Assembly: GCA_016871535.1 (NCBI GenBank)
Contig: VHCZ01000008.1
Span: forward strand, 1-59,272
Length of the DNA: 59,272 nucleotides
Source of the DNA: Verrucomicrobiota bacterium
GTDB taxonomy: Bacteria > Verrucomicrobiota > Verrucomicrobiia > Limisphaerales > SIBE01
Direction of reading: 5' to 3'
Shown here: positions 8,270-17,230 of the stretch, in pieces
Position numbering within the stretch: the first letter of the stretch is position 1
Layout of the letters: each line of letters begins with the position of its first letter
Made by a program: the position numbers and the translations under genes
The notes under the pieces: generated by a model
Database searches by the model: none
Told to the model about the DNA's origin: nothing
The model's input: the letters and a program-made list of their open reading frames with translations, nothing else

Positions 8270-9142
8270 TCATGATTTCGTCGTGGCGAATCCCTTCTGT
8301 TTTGCCCGTGCCAATGCGGCCTTTCGACCTGCCTCTGAGATCTGGCCACTGGCAAGATTGTTTCCGCCGCGGATGATTTTTTCGCCGGCGATGTCCACGA
8401 GCTTCACCGTTTTGGTTTCGCCGGGCTCGAATCGGACGGCCGTGCCGGCAGGGATATCGAGGCGTTTGCCGTAGGCTTTGGCGCGATCGAACTCCAGAAA
8501 GGCGTTCGTCTCAATGAAATGGTAATGGCTGCCGACCTGAATGGGACGATCGCCAAGATTTGTCACGGGCAACTCGACCGTCGCGCGGCCGGCGTTGAGT
8601 TCGATTTCCCCTTCGAGTGGAGCGCAAGCGCCGGGGACGGCGAATACTTCCTCCCTACGAACCCACCCACTCCCAGCCCCTCCCAGGAGGGGAGCCACGA
8701 TTGTCGCGCCTGCTTCAGCTTCCCCTCCTGGGAGGGGTGACGGGGTGGGTTCGTTAAGCGGAAGTTCGTCCTTGAATCTGGACATATCCGGCACAGGCAG
8801 AAAACTGCCGTGCAGGGCCAGCGCTAGATTGCCATGTTCGCTTGCGATGGGGTGATGCACGGTGACGAGTTTGGTGCCGTCCGGGAACGTGCCTTCCACC
8901 TGCACCTCGTGAATCATTTCCGGCACACCGGACATAACCTGGTTGCGGCCAAGCAACTGCCGGCCCAGGTTCATGAGTTCGGCGACGCGTTTGCCTTCGC
9001 GGATGAATTCGAGCAAGACGGCGGCGATCAGCGCAACGGCTTCCGGATGGTTCAGGCGCAGACCGCGGGCGAGGCGTTTCTGTGCGAGAAAACCGGCGTT
9101 GTGCAACATCAACTTTTCGATTTCGCGGGGGGATAAGTGCAT
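8270..9142 (-). CDS. ureAB: urease gamma-beta fusion subunit (UreA-UreB)
   Basis: A 290-residue fusion. Residues 1-~100 are the gamma subunit ([31 protein letters not shown]). The rest is the beta subunit ([37 protein letters not shown], and [20 protein letters not shown]). Gamma-beta fusions are known in several bacteria. Unusual is the linker: after KDELPLN comes a proline/glycine-rich stretch of about 33 residues ([16 protein letters not shown]... to GSGWVRR), which is the translation of palindromic element F (8658-8753). The frame is maintained through it. The subunit would assemble with UreC into the (alpha, beta-gamma) trimer. Confidence 0.95.
   Translation of the reverse strand: MHLSPREIEKLMLHNAGFLAQKRLARGLRLNHPEAVALIAAVLLEFIREGKRVAELMNLGRQLLGRNQVMSGVPEMIHEVQVEGTFPDGTKLVTVHHPIASEHGNLALALHGSFLPVPDMSRFKDELPLNEPTPSPLPGGEAEAGATIVAPLLGGAGSGWVRREEVFAVPGACAPLEGEIELNAGRATVELPVTNLGDRPIQVGSHYHFIETNAFLEFDRAKAYGKRLDIPAGTAVRFEPGETKTVKLVDIAGEKIIRGGNNLASGQISEAGRKAALARAKQKGFATTKS
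8658..8753. repeat. palindromic element, family F copy inside ureAB
   Basis: CGAACCCACCCACTCCCAGC ... GACGGGGTGGGTTCG, with internal hairpins CCCCTCC-CAG-GAGGGG and CCCCTCC-TGG-GAGGGG. It lies exactly in the gamma-beta linker and is read in-frame. Other copies: 15273-15362 and 59108-59197, the latter also in-frame inside a gene. Confidence 0.9.
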
Positions 9143-9146
9143 TTTG

Positions 9147-9276
9147 TAATGGGTTGAATCGTTAAATGGGTCAAGTGGTTAAATGAGTGGAAGAGATTGA
9201 ACGGTTTGCGCCAGCCAAATGCACGGCGGCCTTTTGCCCAATTTAGCTTATTTAACTCTCATACCCATTTAACCTT
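9147..9276. repeat. simple-word arrays with inverted arms, family K (ureAB-ureD gap)
   Basis: The left arm has AATGGGTTGAATCGTTAAAT and GTGGTTAAATGAG. The right arm (9239-9276) is the complement type (TTTAGCTTATTTAACTC, CCCATTTAACC). Together they form an imperfect palindrome that fills the gap between ureD and ureAB. Confidence 0.6.
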
Positions 9277-9287
9277 CTCGCGCTTTG

Positions 9288-10334
9288 TCACCACTTTCTG
9301 GCGAAGGGATCATCGCCGAGGAGTTCAGCGACGGGAAGGAGGTGGCGATGAAGTTCGCGTGCGACTTCTTCGACTCGATTTCCAGCGACCCGGAAGACGC
9401 CGCCGTCCTGCGCGGGACTGGCGCTGAAAACCACCGTTCCACCGCGAGGGACGGGTTGCCCGGAAACGCTCTCCAGTATTTGGGCCGCGATGCGACGAAC
9501 GGGCGCGCCGAGAACCAGCAACAGCGCGAAGCAGTTGAAACGGCCCGTGCGATGCCGGCTCTCGAGAGAGCCCTCGGCGGAGTCGAGCAGCAATGAGTCC
9601 AGGAAGAGGGGTCTTCCGCGTCGGATGGTTTGTGCGGCGCGCTTCTCAATTCTCTGAACGGCATCGAAATCGGTTGCTTCTCCCTCACCCGAACCCTCTC
9701 CCGCTGGGAGAGGGGCAATGGGCGCTGTTTCTGCGAGCGCAGAGGACACGATTTCCTCCCTCAGCGGGGGAGGATCAAGGTGAGGGACAAGCTCTGGCAC
9801 TCCCCGAGAGGTTCGTTTTTGAATGCTCCAGACTTCATTTCGGCTTTGAAAGCGCTGGAACGCCCAGCGCTCGCCGCGCGCGACGCGGCCAGAACAAAAC
9901 CAGTCCACAAGCACAAGACCCGCGTCAGGACCAAGGTGAAACTCCTGGCGCTGGCTGTAAGTGGAATGAGCGAACGGCTGCGCCGGGTCGGGCGCAAACA
10001 CCAAAAACGATCCGGCTTCCAACGTAGCCTGGGTTACGTGACCGCAGGGGCGGCAGCTCGGATTGCGGTAGATTTTTGTCGAGGCTTGCGTGCCGACAAA
10101 GCATCGGGCGCTCGCTCCAAGTCGCAGGTCAAGGCGCGTCTGGTCGCCAGCAACCAGGCCGCCGCCGAAACTGCTTGCGAAGGCCCAGACGCTTCGGCCC
10201 CGCGTCCGAGGCGTCAAGAGTTTGAGTGGACTCGTGGCGAAGGCGGAAGTGACGGCGCTTTCTCCGGCGACCTGCGTGACTTCGAGCACGGCGTGCCCGG
10301 CCGTGCCTCGGTAGATGTCGGTCGGCGCGATCAT
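9288..10334 (-). CDS. ureD: urease accessory protein UreD with an in-frame repeat insertion
   Basis: A 348-residue UreD, the scaffold that binds apo-urease and channels nickel. Family features are VTSAFATSPLKLLTPRTRG (residues ~30-48), ASSFGGGLVAGDQTRLDLRL, TQASTKIYR and PDPAQPFAHSTYSQ. Between about residues 185 and 216 the sequence becomes low-complexity (PHLDPPPLREEIVSSALAET, then PIAPLPAGEGSGEGE). This is the translation of element G at 9681-9787; typical UreD is about 30-60 residues shorter. The downstream frame is intact to a normal C-terminus. It is the first urease gene after urtE in the operon. Confidence 0.93.
   Translation of the reverse strand: MIAPTDIYRGTAGHAVLEVTQVAGESAVTSAFATSPLKLLTPRTRGRSVWAFASSFGGGLVAGDQTRLDLRLGASARCFVGTQASTKIYRNPSCRPCGHVTQATLEAGSFLVFAPDPAQPFAHSTYSQRQEFHLGPDAGLVLVDWFCSGRVARGERWAFQRFQSRNEVWSIQKRTSRGVPELVPHLDPPPLREEIVSSALAETAPIAPLPAGEGSGEGEATDFDAVQRIEKRAAQTIRRGRPLFLDSLLLDSAEGSLESRHRTGRFNCFALLLVLGAPVRRIAAQILESVSGQPVPRGGTVVFSASPAQDGGVFRVAGNRVEEVARELHRHLLPVAELLGDDPFARKW
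9681..9787. repeat. palindromic element, family G copy inside ureD
   Basis: TCCCTCACCCGAACCCTCTC ... AGGATCAAGGTGAGGGA. Inverted ends TCCCTCACC / GGTGAGGGA, with a hairpin CCCTCTCCC-GCT-GGGAGAGGG at the left end. In-frame in ureD. Relatives are at 27423-27454 (partial), 54332-54377 (partial) and 58254-58371. Confidence 0.85.
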
Positions 10335-10394
10335 GGCTCACGGTCGTAAGGATCTCCATGGTTTCGAAAACGACTGCTCACACCGCGTGAAAAA

Positions 10395-10478
10395 GGTAGG
10401 GCGAGTCCGTCTCGGCGAGCCGCTCCGCGCGCTTGAAATACGTTCAGACCGGCTCGCTGAGGACAGGCTCGCCCTACC
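10395..10478. repeat. palindromic element, family A copy (84 bp, ureD-urtE gap)
   Basis: GGTAGGGCGAGTCCGTCTCG ... GACAGGCTCGCCCTACC. The ends GGTAGGGCGAG / CTCGCCCTACC are perfectly inverted. One of nine copies in the window; eight of them are exactly 84 bp. Confidence 0.93.
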
Positions 10479-10534
10479 TGGTTCGCGGGAAAGTGCCCGG
10501 GCGCCGGGCACAGCGAAAAGCGCTAACCCATCCC

Positions 10535-11290
10535 TCATACGGTCAGGTGTTGCTTGACGATGTCGTCATTGAGTTCGGAAACGGGACCGTTAGCGACGAT
10601 GGAACCGCGGTCCATGATGTAGAAGCTGTCGCCGACCTCCAGGCAGAAATCAAGATATTGCTCGACGAGGAGAATCCCCATTTTCCCTTCAGCGCGGACT
10701 TTATCGATCGCTTCTCCGAGAGCTTCCTTGACGCCGCGGTCGAAGCCGTTCGAACGGAGCTTTTTAATTGTCTCGCCGATGTGATCGATAATGTTGGGCT
10801 GGATGCCTTCGGTCGGTTCATCCAGGAGCAACACCTTCGGATTCGTCAGCAACGCGCGGCCAATCGCAAGCTGCTGCTGCTGGCCGCCGCTGAGCACGCC
10901 GCCCTTGCGCTGGAGCATTTCTTTCAGGACGGGAAACAATTCGAGCACGCGATCCATTTCTCCGTTGATTTTCCTTCCTTGAGCAATAGCGCCGATGCGC
11001 AGGTTTTCTCGGACCGTGAGGTTCGGAAAGATGTCGCGTCCCTGCGGCACGTAGCCGAGTCCGTGGCGGGCGCGATGCTCCGGCTTCAGGCCGACGAGTT
11101 TGGTGTCGCCGAGCTTCACGGAACCGGAATCGGTTTGAACGACGCCCGCGATGGCTTTGAGGGTGGTTGTTTTGCCGACGCCGTTGCGGCCCATAAGGCA
11201 GACGACCTGGCCCGGCGGCACGGTCAGGCTGACGTTGCGCAAGATGCGTGAGCCGTCGTAACTGACGCTGAGGTTGGTGAGGGAGAGCAT
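10535..11290 (-). CDS. urtE: urea ABC transporter ATPase UrtE
   Basis: A 251-residue LivF-type ATPase. Walker A is GRNGVGKT (~34-41), the Q-loop is in YVPQGRDIFPNLTV, the signature is LSGGQQQQLAIGRALL, Walker B is VLLLDEPTEGIQP and the switch is LLVEQ. The EPTEGIQPNII segment is characteristic of UrtE. A stretch of about 20 residues between the switch helix and the LLVEQ strand (SNGFDRGVKEALGEAIDKVR) is longer than I expect for LivF and is a lineage-specific insert. It works with UrtD under the UrtB/UrtC permeases and precedes ureD. Confidence 0.95.
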   Translation of the reverse strand: MLSLTNLSVSYDGSRILRNVSLTVPPGQVVCLMGRNGVGKTTTLKAIAGVVQTDSGSVKLGDTKLVGLKPEHRARHGLGYVPQGRDIFPNLTVRENLRIGAIAQGRKINGEMDRVLELFPVLKEMLQRKGGVLSGGQQQQLAIGRALLTNPKVLLLDEPTEGIQPNIIDHIGETIKKLRSNGFDRGVKEALGEAIDKVRAEGKMGILLVEQYLDFCLEVGDSFYIMDRGSIVANGPVSELNDDIVKQHLTV

Positions 11291-11297
11291 TTTGTTC

Positions 11298-11529
11298 AGT
11301 AATCAGTAATCAGTGTTTAGTATTCAGTGGTTTGCGGTCGGGTGTTGGCTATGGGGGATTGGTTATTGGCTTTCTGGTCTTTCAATCAGCGGTCGGTGGC
11401 AGTCTGCAGTCGGTTGCGGCGGCTCGCCAATTGATGCGGCGCGTCCAGGAATGATCGCCAATCGCCAATTGCCAATGACGGAGCCCGGGGGACTGAAAAC
11501 TGACCGCTGAATACTGATTACTGATTACC
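11298..11529. repeat. heptamer-word array with inverted arms, family I (urtE-urtD gap)
   Basis: The left arm is CAGTAATCAGTAATCAGTGT followed by TTAGTATTCAGTGG. The right arm is ACTGAAAACTGACCGCTGAA followed by TACTGATTACTGATTACC, the inverse complement type. The centre contains CGCCAAT words. It occupies the whole gap between urtE and urtD and contains no gene. Confidence 0.75.
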
Positions 11530-11533
11530 GAAT

Positions 11534-12298
11534 TCACGCGGCCTCCGCCTTCTTCTTCCTCCCCAGATATACCTCAACCACGCGTTCGTCGCTTTGCACC
11601 TGGTCCACGGTGCCTTCACAAAGAACGCTGCCCTCGTGGAGCACCGTGACCTTGCGCGCGATTTGGCGGACGAACGTCATGTCGTGCTCGATGACGACCA
11701 CGCTGTGCTTGGGAACCAGGCTCATGAGCAGTTCGCCGGTGCGCGCGGTTTCTTCGTCGGTCATGCCGGCGGTGGGTTCGTCCACGAGCAGCAACTTCGG
11801 GTTCTGGGCGAGCAACATGCCAATTTCGAGCCACTGCTTCTGGCCGTGCGCAAGGTTCCCCGCGATCCAATCCGCTTTGTCCGCGAGGCCGACTGTGTTC
11901 AGAATCTCCTGAATTTGATCGCGCTGCGCCGAGGTGACGCGCGAGAACAACGCCGCGAAAACGCCGCGGTTGCCTTGGAGCGAAAGGAGAATGTTCTCGA
12001 AAACGGTGTGATCCGTGTAAACGGACGGCGTCTGGAATTTGCGCCCAATGCCCAGCCGGTTGATCTGGTATTCGTTAAGGCGCGTCAGATCCGTATCCTT
12101 CTCGAATTCGATTTTGCCGGAATCCGGCTTGCTCCGGCCCGTGATCAGGTCCAGCAAAGTGGTTTTGCCCGCGCCATTCGGGCCGATGACGGTGCGCAAC
12201 TCGCCGCGGTCCATGTAGAAATTCAGGTCGCGGATGGCTTGAAAGCCATCGAACGTCTTGTTGGCGCCTTCGATTGCGAGGATGAATTCGGGTTTCAC
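11534..12298 (-). CDS. urtD: urea ABC transporter ATPase UrtD
   Basis: A 254-residue LivG-type ATPase. Walker A is [16 protein letters not shown] (~40-55), the Q-loop region is [12 protein letters not shown], the signature-equivalent is [16 protein letters not shown] (a hallmark of UrtD) and Walker B is [11 protein letters not shown]. The [12 protein letters not shown] and [12 protein letters not shown] segments fit the family. The GTG start at 12298 overlaps the urtC stop (GTGA), indicating translational coupling; the frame is open further upstream only as an out-of-frame shadow of urtC. Confidence 0.95.
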   Translation of the reverse strand: MKPEFILAIEGANKTFDGFQAIRDLNFYMDRGELRTVIGPNGAGKTTLLDLITGRSKPDSGKIEFEKDTDLTRLNEYQINRLGIGRKFQTPSVYTDHTVFENILLSLQGNRGVFAALFSRVTSAQRDQIQEILNTVGLADKADWIAGNLAHGQKQWLEIGMLLAQNPKLLLVDEPTAGMTDEETARTGELLMSLVPKHSVVVIEHDMTFVRQIARKVTVLHEGSVLCEGTVDQVQSDERVVEVYLGRKKKAEAA

Positions 12299-13470
12299 GG
12301 GAGATCCTCCGTGGCCACCGGCCCGTTGGGCGCCTCGGTTTTCGCTGACAATGCCGGAGAGGAACGCGGCAACCAGCGCTGCTTCAAGGCGCGGAATTGT
12401 TCCGGCAGACCGGCGATTCCTTTGGGCGTGAAGAGCGTGACGAACACAAACAAGCCGCCCAGAATGAAGAGCCAGTATTCCGGCCAAGAATGGGTGGTGT
12501 AGCTCTTGAGCCAGTTCACGCCCAGAGCGCCCAGAATCGGACCCACGAGCGAGTTGCGCCCTCCCACCGCGACCCAGACCACCGCTTCCAACGATTTGTC
12601 GGGGGACATTTCGCTGGGGTTGATAATGCCGACTTGCGGAACGTAAAGCGCGCCGGCGACGCCTGAAATGATGGCGGCGAACACAAAGATGAAGAGCTTG
12701 AAATTCGCCGTCGCGTAACCGGAAAAGAGCACGCGATTCTCGCTGTCCCGGATCGCGCGCTGGATTTTGCCGAACCGGGTGGAAGTGATCCAGCGGCACA
12801 GAAGATACGTCGCCAGGAGCAGCAGACCCGACGCGATATACAAGGCGCGTTTGGTCCCGGGCGCATTGAGATCGTGGCCGAGCACATCTTTGAAATCGGT
12901 GAATCCATTGTTGCCGCCGAACGTGAAGTCGTTGCGAAAAAACATCAGACACGCGGCGTAAGTGAGCGCCTGGGTCAGGATCGAGAAATAGACGCCTTTG
13001 ATGCGCGCGCGAAAGGCGAGAACGCCGAAGACCAGCGCGACCAGCGCAGGCACCCAGATCACGGCGCCCGCAGCGAAGGTGAAGTTCTGAAATGGAATGA
13101 ACCAGGGCGGCAACCCGCCGGTTTCCGGAAAACGCTTGTCGAATTCGAGAAACACCATGTAGTCCGGCAGCCGGCTCTTGTAAACGCCGCGCTCGCCGAT
13201 CATGAGGATCAAGTGCATGCCCATCGCATAACCGCCGAGCGCGAAAAACAGGCATTGCCCCAGGCTGAGGAGGCCGGTGTAACCCCAGAGAATGCCGACG
13301 CCCAGCGCCACCACGGCGTAGCACAGGTATTTTCCATACAACGAAATGGCGAAGCTGCTGACGTGGAAAGCGCTTTCCTTGGGCACGAACGCGTTCAGGC
13401 AAGGCAGGACGACCAGGCCGATCAAGGCCAGCAGCGTCAGCCAGAGTAGTTCGCGTTTGGGCAGGGGCAT
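12295..13470 (-). CDS. urtC: urea ABC transporter permease UrtC
   Basis: A 391-residue LivM-type permease with about ten hydrophobic segments. Characteristic stretches are [72 protein letters not shown] and [20 protein letters not shown]. These match UrtC rather than a general branched-chain amino-acid permease. It pairs with UrtB to form the channel for urea. It overlaps urtD by 4 bp and is separated from urtB by the family J word array. Confidence 0.96.
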   Translation of the reverse strand: MPLPKRELLWLTLLALIGLVVLPCLNAFVPKESAFHVSSFAISLYGKYLCYAVVALGVGILWGYTGLLSLGQCLFFALGGYAMGMHLILMIGERGVYKSRLPDYMVFLEFDKRFPETGGLPPWFIPFQNFTFAAGAVIWVPALVALVFGVLAFRARIKGVYFSILTQALTYAACLMFFRNDFTFGGNNGFTDFKDVLGHDLNAPGTKRALYIASGLLLLATYLLCRWITSTRFGKIQRAIRDSENRVLFSGYATANFKLFIFVFAAIISGVAGALYVPQVGIINPSEMSPDKSLEAVVWVAVGGRNSLVGPILGALGVNWLKSYTTHSWPEYWLFILGGLFVFVTLFTPKGIAGLPEQFRALKQRWLPRSSPALSAKTEAPNGPVATEDLP

Positions 13471-13472
13471 TG

Positions 13473-13600
13473 GATTTGTGATTTATGATTTATGATTTTT
13501 TCCAAAGTTCATCACCCCGATTCGCCAATCACCCAATCGCCAATCGCCAATCGCCAATTGCCCATAGCCACTCACAAATCGTAAATCATAAATCATAAAT
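13473..13600. repeat. heptamer-word array with inverted arms, family J (urtC-urtB gap)
   Basis: GATTTGTGATTTATGATTTA ... the opposite arm AAATCGTAAATCATAAATCA. The centre has tandem CCAATCG words (CCAATCGCCAATCGCCAATT). It is nearly symmetric over 128 bp and fills the gap between urtC and urtB. Confidence 0.78.
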
Positions 13601-13606
13601 GCCCTC

Positions 13607-15259
13607 CTACCCTTCCAGACCGCGGGTCCGCGTGACGAACAATCCCGCGGGCCGCCATTGCAGGAACAGGATGATCGCGACCAGCACGGTGATCTTGCCC
13701 AGCACGGCGCCCATGAACGGTTGCAGCATTTGATCCGTGGTGCCGACGCCCCAGGAGGCGCAGACCGTTCCCGCCAAGTTGCCCACGCCCCCCAGGACGA
13801 CGATCATGAAACAATCCACGATGTAGGATTGGCCAAGCTGCGGGCCGATGTTCCCGATCAACGAAAGGCACGCGCCCGCCAGTCCCGCCAACCCGGACCC
13901 GAACGCGAAGGTGATCATGTTCATGCGGTCCGTTCGCACGCCGACGCACGCCGCCATGTTGCGGTTTTGCATCACCGCCCGGATTTGCAGGCCGATCGCG
14001 GTTTTATTCATCAGCAAATAAGTCGCGACCACGATGAGAACGCCGAAGAGGATCAGGAACACTCGATTGTAAGCGAAGAGAATGTCCCAGGCCTCGTACG
14101 TCCCTTTCAGGCAGCCTGGCGAGATCACGGAGACGTTCGCGGCGCCGAAGATGCGGCGGAACGCCTGCTGCAAAATGAGGCTGACACCCCACGTCGCCAG
14201 GAGCGATTCCAACGGGCGGGCGTAGAGAAAGCGTATGATGCCGCGCTCCAACATCAGGCCAATCGCTCCCGCGGAAAGGAAACCCGTGACCAGCGCGAGC
14301 GGGAAATACCAATCGAAGAAGGCGAGCGGTTGCAGCTTGTCGTCTAGAAAGAAGCGTTGCGTCACGAAAGCCGCGTAGGCGCCGACCATGATCATTTCGC
14401 CGTGGGCCATATTGATGATGCCCATCAAACCAAACGTGATCGCCAGCCCCAGCGCCGCCACGAGCAACACCGCGCCGAGGCTGAGGCCGCGAAAGATGCG
14501 TCCCACCGTTTCGCCCCAGAACATGTAAGTTTCGATCTTTGCCAGGGAGGCGCCGGCGGCCTTCACGGTCTCGGCGTCGTATTTCTTCGGGTCGGCCTTG
14601 GCTTCAGCCAGAATTCTTTTCAGCAAGGTGGGCGCGCTGATCGACCTCAGTTCGCCAAGCGTCTCGATGCCTTTGCGCCGAGTCGGCGCGTCCTCGCTGG
14701 CCAACTGCGTGATCGCGACGGCCTCCTGCAACGCTTTGCGCACGACGGGCACGGTTTCCTTCTCCAGGCGCGCTTGAAAGACGGGCACGTAATCCGAGTT
14801 CTGCTCGAAGCCGAGGCGATTGGCGGCGTCGCGGCGGAATTTGGGATCCGGATTGGAAAGCGCCATCAAGTCGAGCGTGCGCTTGATGGCGCTGCGCAAG
14901 GAACGCGTGGTATCGACCGGCCTCAGGTCTCTCTCCGAAAAGAGCAACGGTTTTCCGGAACCGTCCTTTAGCAATTCTCCGTCCGCGACGCTAATCGCTT
15001 TCTGGCGGTTTTGTTCGTCGCCCTGCGGGTCGAGAATGTAAGCGATTTTTGTGTCGTTGGTTTCGTGGACGAAAACGCCGCCCTTGGGCCACGCGGCGAG
15101 CGTTTGAGCGATGAGGGGATCGCTCGAACTGACTAGCGATTGCACCAGTCCGATCTGGTTGCCGCCGTCGTCGAAAATGGCCTTGAGCAAGTTCGCGCGT
15201 TCGGCGGGATTGGCGTGCGTGAAGCTGGCGGTCAGCAAGAGGAGAAAGGCGAAGATCAT
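13607..15259 (-). CDS. urtB: urea ABC transporter permease UrtB
   Basis: A 550-residue protein. Residues 1-~16 are a signal-like helix (MIFAFLLLLTASFTHA). About 20-250 form a HEAT-like extracytoplasmic domain typical of UrtB, and ~255-540 form the LivH-type permease (LAITFGLMGIINMAHGEMIM, YARPLESLLATWGVSLILQQ, GVRTDRMNMITFAFGSGLAG, IVVLGGVGNLAGTVCASWGV). The ATG at 15259 is selected for the signal sequence; the frame stays open upstream to 15976 only because the repeats F and A are stop-free. Confidence 0.95.
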   Translation of the reverse strand: MIFAFLLLLTASFTHANPAERANLLKAIFDDGGNQIGLVQSLVSSSDPLIAQTLAAWPKGGVFVHETNDTKIAYILDPQGDEQNRQKAISVADGELLKDGSGKPLLFSERDLRPVDTTRSLRSAIKRTLDLMALSNPDPKFRRDAANRLGFEQNSDYVPVFQARLEKETVPVVRKALQEAVAITQLASEDAPTRRKGIETLGELRSISAPTLLKRILAEAKADPKKYDAETVKAAGASLAKIETYMFWGETVGRIFRGLSLGAVLLVAALGLAITFGLMGIINMAHGEMIMVGAYAAFVTQRFFLDDKLQPLAFFDWYFPLALVTGFLSAGAIGLMLERGIIRFLYARPLESLLATWGVSLILQQAFRRIFGAANVSVISPGCLKGTYEAWDILFAYNRVFLILFGVLIVVATYLLMNKTAIGLQIRAVMQNRNMAACVGVRTDRMNMITFAFGSGLAGLAGACLSLIGNIGPQLGQSYIVDCFMIVVLGGVGNLAGTVCASWGVGTTDQMLQPFMGAVLGKITVLVAIILFLQWRPAGLFVTRTRGLEG

Positions 15260-15272
15260 GGAGGCTCCCTGT

Positions 15273-15362
15273 GAACCCACCCACCCCTTCGCTCCTTCCA
15301 GGGGAACTGGGACCTGCGACGCCGGACAGAACTCCCCTCCTGGCAGGGGAAGGGGTGGGCTC
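15273..15362. repeat. palindromic element, family F copy (upstream of urtB)
   Basis: GAACCCACCCACCCCTTCGC ... GGGAAGGGGTGGGCTC, with internal CCCCTCC-TGG-CAGGGG-type hairpins. 90 bp. Lies between urtA and urtB, only 13 bp from the urtB start codon. Confidence 0.85.
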
Positions 15363-15413
15363 GTGGGCCGCAAGCAGGTCCGATAGTCACTCAGAGCTTC
15401 CTTTGAACCAGAC

Positions 15414-15497
15414 GGTAGGGCGAGCCTGTCCCCAGCGAGCCGAGTCGGACGTGTTCCATGCACGTCGAGCGGCTCGCCGGGACGGATTCGCCCTACC
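15414..15497. repeat. palindromic element, family A copy (urtA-urtB gap)
   Basis: 84 bp from GGTAGGGCGAGCC to GGATTCGCCCTACC. The flanks TTTGAACCAGAC and GGGTTCATGAG are the same inverted GAACC/GGTTC extension seen around other A copies. Confidence 0.93.
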
Positions 15498-15932
15498 GGG
15501 TTCATGAGCCGAGCGCATGGTTCTGAAACCAAGGGAACTTCGCATGAATCACGGTTCGTCCTCGAGGTTTTGGATTCCACCAGTCGCCTCTGCTCCTCGC
15601 AACCCTGGGCTTTGGGGCAGAATCCCGTTGGGATTCCAGATGGGATAATTGCGTGCAAGGAGCAGGGTCCTCCCACTTTTGCGAGGCGCCAAAACGCCGC
15701 TTCGACGCGGCGGCGCCGGGCGTTTGGCGGGAGGAATTCAAAAGCGGCAGAGGACTGAGGCAGTCCAAGACCCTGTCGCGCGGAGGAGTGTCCCCTCTGG
15801 TTCATGGTCCAATTCGCGGTTGTTGTCGTCCGACAAAACAAGGGGTGGGCCGCCTCCGGCCCACCCCTCTCACCAGCACCCATACAGGACCTCGTGGAGC
15901 AAGCACAGGATCCATGCACAGAAAAGGGCGCG
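15498..15932. other. urtA-urtB intergenic region with palindromes, no gene
   Basis: About 435 bp without a credible gene. It includes the palindrome AATCCCGTTGGGATTC near 15622-15637, a low-similarity block at about 15700-15745 rich in GGCGCC, and the long perfect hairpin at 15841-15868. It is probably a stack of decayed repeats of families not otherwise represented in this window. Confidence 0.5.
15841..15868. terminator. strong hairpin downstream of urtA (possible terminator/attenuator or repeat)
   Basis: AGGGGTGGGCC-GCCTCC-GGCCCACCCCT: an 11-bp perfect stem with a 6-base loop, 65 bp after the urtA stop on the minus strand. There is no T-run after it in the urtA direction, so factor-independent termination is doubtful. 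It may act as an attenuator reducing urtB-ureG expression relative to urtA, or be another palindromic repeat. Confidence 0.45.
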
Positions 15933-17180
15933 TTACAGCTTCGGCAAAAACTTCTCGCTCCAGGGTTCGCCCGCAATTGCGCCGAGCGACTTGATGATCT
16001 TGAACTGTCCGTTCGGCAGCGTCTCGCCGATGAACACGGGATTCTTCAAGTGATGATTGGCCTGCATGGTCACTTCGCCCGTGGGTGCCTTGAATTTCAG
16101 ACCCACCATGGCGCCGCGAACTTTGTCCACCTCAAACGAACCCGCCTTCTCGACCGCTTGCTTCCAGAGATACACTCCGATGCGCGAGAGGTTCATCGGG
16201 CTGCAAGTCACGCGGCCTTCCTTTTTCACGTCGCCCGGCGCTTTGGTCTTGAGCCAGGCGAAGAAATCCTGAGTGAACTTCTTGTTCTCGGGCGTGTTGA
16301 CGGTTTGGAAGTAAGTCCAGCAACCCAGGTGGCCGACCAGGTCCTTCGTGGGCAGGCTGCGGAATTCGTCTTCCGAAATGCTGAAGGAGACGACTGGGCA
16401 ATTCTCCGAAGTCAACCCAGCGTTGGCGAACTCTTTGAAGAACGGCACATTGGTGTCGCCGTTGAGCGTGTTGACGACGCAGGCCTTGCCGCCGGCGGAA
16501 AACTTTTTGATGTTGGCCACGATGGTCTGGTAATCCTGATGCCCGAACGGCGTGTACTCTTCATACACGTCGTGCTTGACGGGATCGAAGGCCTCGCCTT
16601 CCTCCGGCACCCGGAATCCTTTCGCGCGCAAATATTTTTTGAGCACTTTGTTCGTTGTGCGCGGATACACGTAGTCCGAGCCCAGGAGGTAGAACTTCTT
16701 CCGGCCATCCGCGATCAAGAAATCCACGGCAGGAGTGGCCTGCTGATTGATCGCCTCCGCGGTGTAGAAGATGTTCTTCGACTGTTCTTCCCCTTCGTAC
16801 TGCACCGGGTAAAAGAGCAAGCCGTTGTTCCGCTCGAAGACGGGCAGCACGGACTTGCGGCTCACCGAGGTCCAGCAGCCGAATACCACCGCGACTTTGT
16901 CTTTGACGAGCAGTTGTTCGGCTTTCTCAGCGAAGAGCGGCCAGTTCGAGGCGGGGTCCACGACGACCGGTTCGATTTTGTGGCTTTTTCCGCCGATTTT
17001 GATGCCGCCGGAGCTGTTGATTTCATCGAAGGTGAAGAGCAACACGTCTTTCAGGGACGTTTCGCTGATCGCCATCGTGCCGCTGAGCGAGTGCAGCACG
17101 CCGACTTTGACGGTCTCGGCTGCCGTGGCGGTGTATGAGAGCGCCGCCAGGGCGAGCAGTTTGTTGAGTGTGTTTTTCAT
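15933..17180 (-). CDS. urtA: urea ABC transporter substrate-binding protein UrtA
   Basis: A 415-residue periplasmic binding protein of the type I (Leu/Ile/Val-like) fold. The signal peptide is [20 protein letters not shown], followed by [20 protein letters not shown], then [60 protein letters not shown] and [12 protein letters not shown]. This run is characteristic of UrtA/FmdD rather than LivK. The ATG at 17180 follows 50 bp after the porin gene, so the two are probably co-transcribed. It binds urea and hands it to UrtBC. Confidence 0.96.
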   Translation of the reverse strand: MKNTLNKLLALAALSYTATAAETVKVGVLHSLSGTMAISETSLKDVLLFTFDEINSSGGIKIGGKSHKIEPVVVDPASNWPLFAEKAEQLLVKDKVAVVFGCWTSVSRKSVLPVFERNNGLLFYPVQYEGEEQSKNIFYTAEAINQQATPAVDFLIADGRKKFYLLGSDYVYPRTTNKVLKKYLRAKGFRVPEEGEAFDPVKHDVYEEYTPFGHQDYQTIVANIKKFSAGGKACVVNTLNGDTNVPFFKEFANAGLTSENCPVVSFSISEDEFRSLPTKDLVGHLGCWTYFQTVNTPENKKFTQDFFAWLKTKAPGDVKKEGRVTCSPMNLSRIGVYLWKQAVEKAGSFEVDKVRGAMVGLKFKAPTGEVTMQANHHLKNPVFIGETLPNGQFKIIKSLGAIAGEPWSEKFLPKL

Positions 17181-17230
17181 GGGCGATTTCGAGTTCAGTG
17201 GAGTGGTTTTGAAGTTTGTTTTGTTGCCAA

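Noticed and set aside
13473-13600. CRISPR-like array of short repeats
   Set aside because: Repeat words are 7 bp with no spacers of constant length, and the array is symmetric; no cas genes nearby.
15841-15868. Rho-independent terminator after urtA
   Set aside because: The hairpin is strong but there is no T-tract on the operon side, and the downstream urt/ure genes need read-through; kept only as a possible attenuator.
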